In this document: positions 6,235-9,811 of the stretch, piece after piece
Layout of the letters: the number at the start of each line of letters is the position of its first letter
Position numbering within the stretch: the first letter of the stretch is position 1
Program-made: the position numbers and the translations under genes
Notes under the pieces: model-generated
Told to the model about the DNA's origin: nothing
The model's input: the letters and a program-made list of their open reading frames with translations, nothing else
Databases searched by the model: none
From: Hyphomicrobiales bacterium
Lineage (GTDB): Bacteria > Pseudomonadota > Alphaproteobacteria > Rhizobiales > Kaistiaceae
DNA length: 9,811 nucleotides
NCBI GenBank assembly: GCA_017305815.1
Contig: JAFKJZ010000456.1
Span: 1 to 9,811 of the forward strand
Direction: 5' to 3'

Positions 6235-7191
6235 TCAGTCCGAGGCGGCGATGACGGCGCCGAGATCGTCGATCCGGTCGATCCAGTCGGGGTCGTCCCA
6301 CATGCGCCCGAAGACGTTGTCGCAGCCGCGCCGGTTCCAGGGGATCAGGCCGGCGCCGCAATAGGGGGTAAGCTCGCCGATTCGCAGGCCGTCCCGGGTC
6401 AGGTAGAAATCGACCCGCAGATGGCTGAAGCCCTCGGAAACCGCTTCCGCGGCGGCGATGATGCGCGCGGTCGTATCGGGGTCGATGGCATAGTCGCCGG
6501 GTTGGTATTTCAGCGAATGGAAGGGCAGGCGAGCGCCGTTCCTGTCGAACCAGGTATCGCTCCGCTCCGGGGTGCCCTTGCCGCCGGTGAAGACGCGAAT
6601 CGCCGCGACCTTGCCGCCAAAGGTCATCGCGACCGCCTCCGTCACCGCCGCGCCGCCTTCTCCGTCCAGCATCGGCTCGGCGAGGATCCGCCGCGGAAGA
6701 TCGCGATAGCCCCACTCGAGCGAGACGTCGAAATAGTCGTCGCGCAGCCAGTCCGCCGCCTGCCGGGCCAGGGCCTCCGGGTCGCGGTCCGGCTCGCCAT
6801 GCACCAGGGCTACGGAACCGGAGCCGTGGTTCGGCTTCAGCACGAATCGTTCCGGCAGCGCCTCCCATTCGATCTCGCGCGGATCGCTCCAGACGCCGAG
6901 TAGTGGGACGACGAACGCCTCGCCGACGCGCTCCCGGATGAGCTCTCGCACGGCGATCTTGTCGCAGACGATCTTCAGGCGCGGATCGCGGTCATAGAGA
7001 ATGCGATGGACGAGGTGTTCGTTGAGGTCGACGGGCGGGTCGAGGCGAAGCGGGCGCTCCATCCGCTGTTCGAAGCGCCGCCTGTGCCAGGAACGGACGA
7101 GATGCGGACCGATGACGGGGGAGCGTCGAAGCCAGCGTCTGGCGGCGTGGCGGAGCCGCTTGTACGCGGATGGGGGCGCGCGGTCTGCCAT
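6235..7191 (-). CDS. TupA-like ATP-grasp protein, copy 1 (first gene) of the tandem array
   Basis: A 318-residue protein. The ATG at 7191 is chosen because it is preceded by AAAGG at a spacing of 6 nt (minus-strand GAAAGGCAGCCATG) and because its N-terminus lines up with the paralogs; the frame stays open upstream to 7383 but that extension is not conserved. Landmarks: CDKIAVRELIRERVG (76-90), FVLKPNHGSG (116-125, K119), LEWGYRDLPRRILAE (158-172), and LRVDFYL...RIGELTPYCGAG (258-281, D261 and E273). The long identical stretch RDPRLKIV-DK-AVRELIRERVGE shared with copy 3 shows close paralogy. It leads the minus-strand array and is divergent from guaB. Its C-terminus (DLGAVIAASD) is shorter than that of copy 2. 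Function: predicted ATP-dependent amide or peptide ligase acting on a surface-polymer or peptide substrate, inferred from the family only. Confidence 0.9.
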   Translation of the reverse strand: MADRAPPSAYKRLRHAARRWLRRSPVIGPHLVRSWHRRRFEQRMERPLRLDPPVDLNEHLVHRILYDRDPRLKIVCDKIAVRELIRERVGEAFVVPLLGVWSDPREIEWEALPERFVLKPNHGSGSVALVHGEPDRDPEALARQAADWLRDDYFDVSLEWGYRDLPRRILAEPMLDGEGGAAVTEAVAMTFGGKVAAIRVFTGGKGTPERSDTWFDRNGARLPFHSLKYQPGDYAIDPDTTARIIAAAEAVSEGFSHLRVDFYLTRDGLRIGELTPYCGAGLIPWNRRGCDNVFGRMWDDPDWIDRIDDLGAVIAASD

Positions 7192-7263
7192 GGCTGCCTT
7201 TCGCGGTGACGGGGAGGTTGTTGCATATCGGGCCGCATTGGACGGCACAACTTCTGCGGCGTC

Positions 7264-7279
7264 TGTTACGCACGTCACA
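7264..7279. promoter_or_regulatory. CRP/FNR-like palindrome in the divergent promoter region
   Basis: The minus strand reads TGTGA-CGTGCG-TAACA, matching 9 of the 10 conserved positions of the classical CRP consensus TGTGA-N6-TCACA. It lies 72 bp upstream of the copy 1 ATP-grasp start and 179 bp upstream of the guaB start, so it could serve either gene. If guaB starts transcription near 7333, as a -10-like GATAAT at 7322-7327 would predict, the site is centred near -61.5, the class I activator position. Alphaproteobacterial CRP-family proteins have varied specificities, so the regulator cannot be named. Confidence 0.33.
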
Positions 7280-7321
7280 GCCGCGGCGGGCCGTTTCCCG
7301 CGTCGCAGCCACCACATATGG

Positions 7322-8949
<1,628 letters not shown>

Positions 8950-8972
8950 TCGGTCCGCTTCCCGTCTTCCCA

Positions 8973-9087
8973 CACTCGCCGTCATCCCGGGCTTGGCCCG
9001 GGATCCATCCAGCCGGGTTGGCGATTCCTGAATCTCCCAGCTCGGCGGCTGCATGGATCCCGGCCTTCGAAGGGATGACGGCGGTGG
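8973..9087. repeat. Palindromic intergenic repeat with cloverleaf-like folding potential
   Basis: Outer arms CGCCGTCATCCC (8977-8988) and GGGATGACGGCG (9072-9083) are perfect 12-bp inverted repeats. Inner arms GGATCCAT (9001-9008) and ATGGATCC (9053-9060) form another perfect 8 bp. Between the paired segments, the left half carries its own hairpin GGGC-TTG-GCCC (8989-8999) and the right half the palindrome CCTTCGAAGG (9064-9073, overlapping the outer arm by two bases). The sequence CGTCATCCCGGGCTTGGCCCGGGATCC is of a kind I know to be dispersed widely between genes in alphaproteobacterial genomes. It is not a tRNA. It may also act in guaB mRNA 3' processing, being 23 bp past the stop codon. 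Confidence 0.75.
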
Positions 9088-9144
9088 GTGGGCAGGCGAT
9101 GTGATGCGCCAATAGCCAAGACGGTCCGGCGTCGAGCCGGGTGG

Positions 9145-9168
9145 GGGCGGGAACCTTCCGCCCTTTTT
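9145..9168 (+). terminator. Intrinsic terminator downstream of guaB
   Basis: GGGCGG (9145-9150) pairs with CCGCCC (9158-9163) around a short loop (GAACCTT), followed at once by five T residues (9164-9168). This is a canonical rho-independent terminator on the plus strand, 200 bp after guaB and 63 bp before the MAPEG gene, and makes guaB a separate transcription unit. A 5-bp hairpin (CCGGC 9126-9130 with GCCGG 9136-9140) precedes it. Confidence 0.75.
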
Positions 9169-9231
9169 CGTGTTTGCGCCTTGCCGGGCGCTGGAAATGC
9201 GGCGAGCCTCGGCGCATCGATCGGGGGCACC

Positions 9232-9639
9232 ATGCTGAAGACCGTCATTCTCTGGCCGGCGATCGCGCAGTTCGCGCTGATCGCGCTCTGCTATCTCTGG
9301 CTCGGCATCACGCGCCGCAACGCCGTCACGAGCGGCGCCGTCGCGTCGACGGACTTTCCGCCCGGCGTGGCGGAGCCCGATGCCTCGGCCACGGCCCGCC
9401 GCCACCTCGCCAACCAGTTCGAACTGCCGGTGCTCTTCTTCGTCGTGCTCGGCTTCCTGTTCGGCGTCGACGGCGTCTCGATCCTGGAACTCGTCGTCGC
9501 CTGGCTGTTCGTCGCGAGCCGCCTCGTTCACACCATCGCCTCGCTCCGCGGGCTGCTGGCGCTGCGTCATGCCAGCTTTTTCATCGGCTTCGTCCTGGTC
9601 TGCCTGCTCTGGCTCGACCTTGCCGTCCGTATCCTCTAG
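9232..9639 (+). CDS. MAPEG-family membrane protein
   Basis: A 135-residue inner-membrane protein of the MAPEG group (relatives of membrane-bound glutathione transferases and eicosanoid enzymes). Four hydrophobic segments are visible at about 5-26, 65-78, 82-98 and 113-133. Family marks are HLANQFELPVLFF (58-70, the N-x-x-E-x-P region) and LFVASRLVHT (92-101, the R-x-x-H element after TM3). Eukaryotic members use glutathione; for short bacterial members the activity is usually unknown, and no substrate can be assigned. The ATG at 9232 has a G-rich GGGGG about 4 nt upstream. The next gene starts 12 bp after the stop, so the two are probably co-transcribed. The neighbourhood guaB - MAPEG - rsmB is one I recall from other Hyphomicrobiales genomes. 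Confidence 0.88.
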   Translation: MLKTVILWPAIAQFALIALCYLWLGITRRNAVTSGAVASTDFPPGVAEPDASATARRHLANQFELPVLFFVVLGFLFGVDGVSILELVVAWLFVASRLVHTIASLRGLLALRHASFFIGFVLVCLLWLDLAVRIL

Positions 9640-9651
9640 AAGCGCGGAACC

Positions 9652-9811
9652 ATGATCCCAGCCGCACGCATCTCCGCCGCCATCGAGGTCCTCGATGATA
9701 TCGCAACCCGTCGCCGCCCGGCGCCCGACGCCCTGAAGGACTGGGGCCTCGCGCACCGCTTCGCCGGCTCGAAGGATCGCCGAGCCATCGGGGATCTCGT
9801 CTTCGACGCGC
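9652..9811 (+). CDS. RsmB/NOP-family rRNA cytosine-C5 methyltransferase, 3' end cut by window
   Basis: Only the first 53 codons are in the window, reading MIPAARISAAIEVL at the start and then LKDWGLAHRFAGSKDRRAIGDLVFDA. The helical N-terminus with AAIEVLDDI, DALKDWGLAHRFAGS-DR and AIGDLVFDA is typical of the alphaproteobacterial RsmB-like proteins, in which a NusB-like RNA-binding region precedes a SAM-dependent methyltransferase domain. The catalytic cysteines lie beyond the window. The product would methylate a cytosine of 16S rRNA (position 967 in E. coli numbering for true RsmB). It starts 12 bp after the MAPEG stop. Family assignment is good; whether this is RsmB itself or a sister enzyme cannot be decided from this fragment. 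Confidence 0.85.
   Translation, partial: MIPAARISAAIEVLDDIATRRRPAPDALKDWGLAHRFAGSKDRRAIGDLVFDA

Noticed and set aside
4072..6254. Overlapping plus-strand open frames opposite the ATP-grasp genes
   Set aside because: Three paralogous minus-strand genes with shared motifs explain this region. The plus-strand frames resemble one another only because their opposite strands are paralogous.
8977..9083. tRNA gene suggested by the cloverleaf-like fold
   Set aside because: The arm lengths, missing T-loop GTTCRA motif and missing CCA-like end do not fit a tRNA. It is a palindromic repeat.

Overview
The window is a high-GC stretch from what looks like an alphaproteobacterium, probably of the order Hyphomicrobiales (Rhizobiales). 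The basis is the codon bias, the order guaB - MAPEG protein - rsmB-like gene, and an intergenic palindrome of the 'CGTCATCCCGGG...' type that is abundant in alphaproteobacterial genomes. The order is inferred from memory of gene order and is not proven here. Nine genes are visible, two of them cut by the window edges, and the coding density is ordinary for a chromosome.

Left block (1-2468, plus strand): a tight operon of an alpha-E (DUF403) protein (5' end missing), a transglutaminase-like cysteine peptidase, and an Anbu proteasome-like peptidase. This is the known but poorly understood Anbu module, normally headed by a circularly permuted ATP-grasp gene, which would lie just upstream of the window. 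All catalytic residues are intact. The physiological substrate of such modules is not settled.

Central block (2524-7191, minus strand): read in transcription order, three tandem paralogous TupA-like ATP-grasp proteins, then a DHA2-type 14-TM exporter resembling MdtD. The second and third ATP-grasp genes overlap by 4 bp. The exporter is 78 bp further on and preceded by a perfect 7-bp inverted repeat that may be an operator. ATP-grasp enzymes of this type are predicted amide/peptide-bond ligases for surface polymers, but no glycan biosynthesis gene is next to them here. This three-copy array is the most distinctive part of the window.

Right block (7192-9811, plus strand): guaB (IMP dehydrogenase) is divergent from the ATP-grasp array across a 267-bp region. 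That region holds a CRP-like palindrome, a -10-like hexamer, a bulged hairpin, and a terminator-like hairpin with a T-run just upstream of the guaB ribosome binding site, together a candidate attenuator leader. Behind guaB come a roughly 110-bp cloverleaf-like repeat and a clear intrinsic terminator, then a MAPEG membrane protein and the start of an RsmB-family rRNA methyltransferase. No RNA genes, insertion sequences or CRISPR arrays were seen. No wholly new system is proven. The ATP-grasp array and the guaB leader are the best leads.
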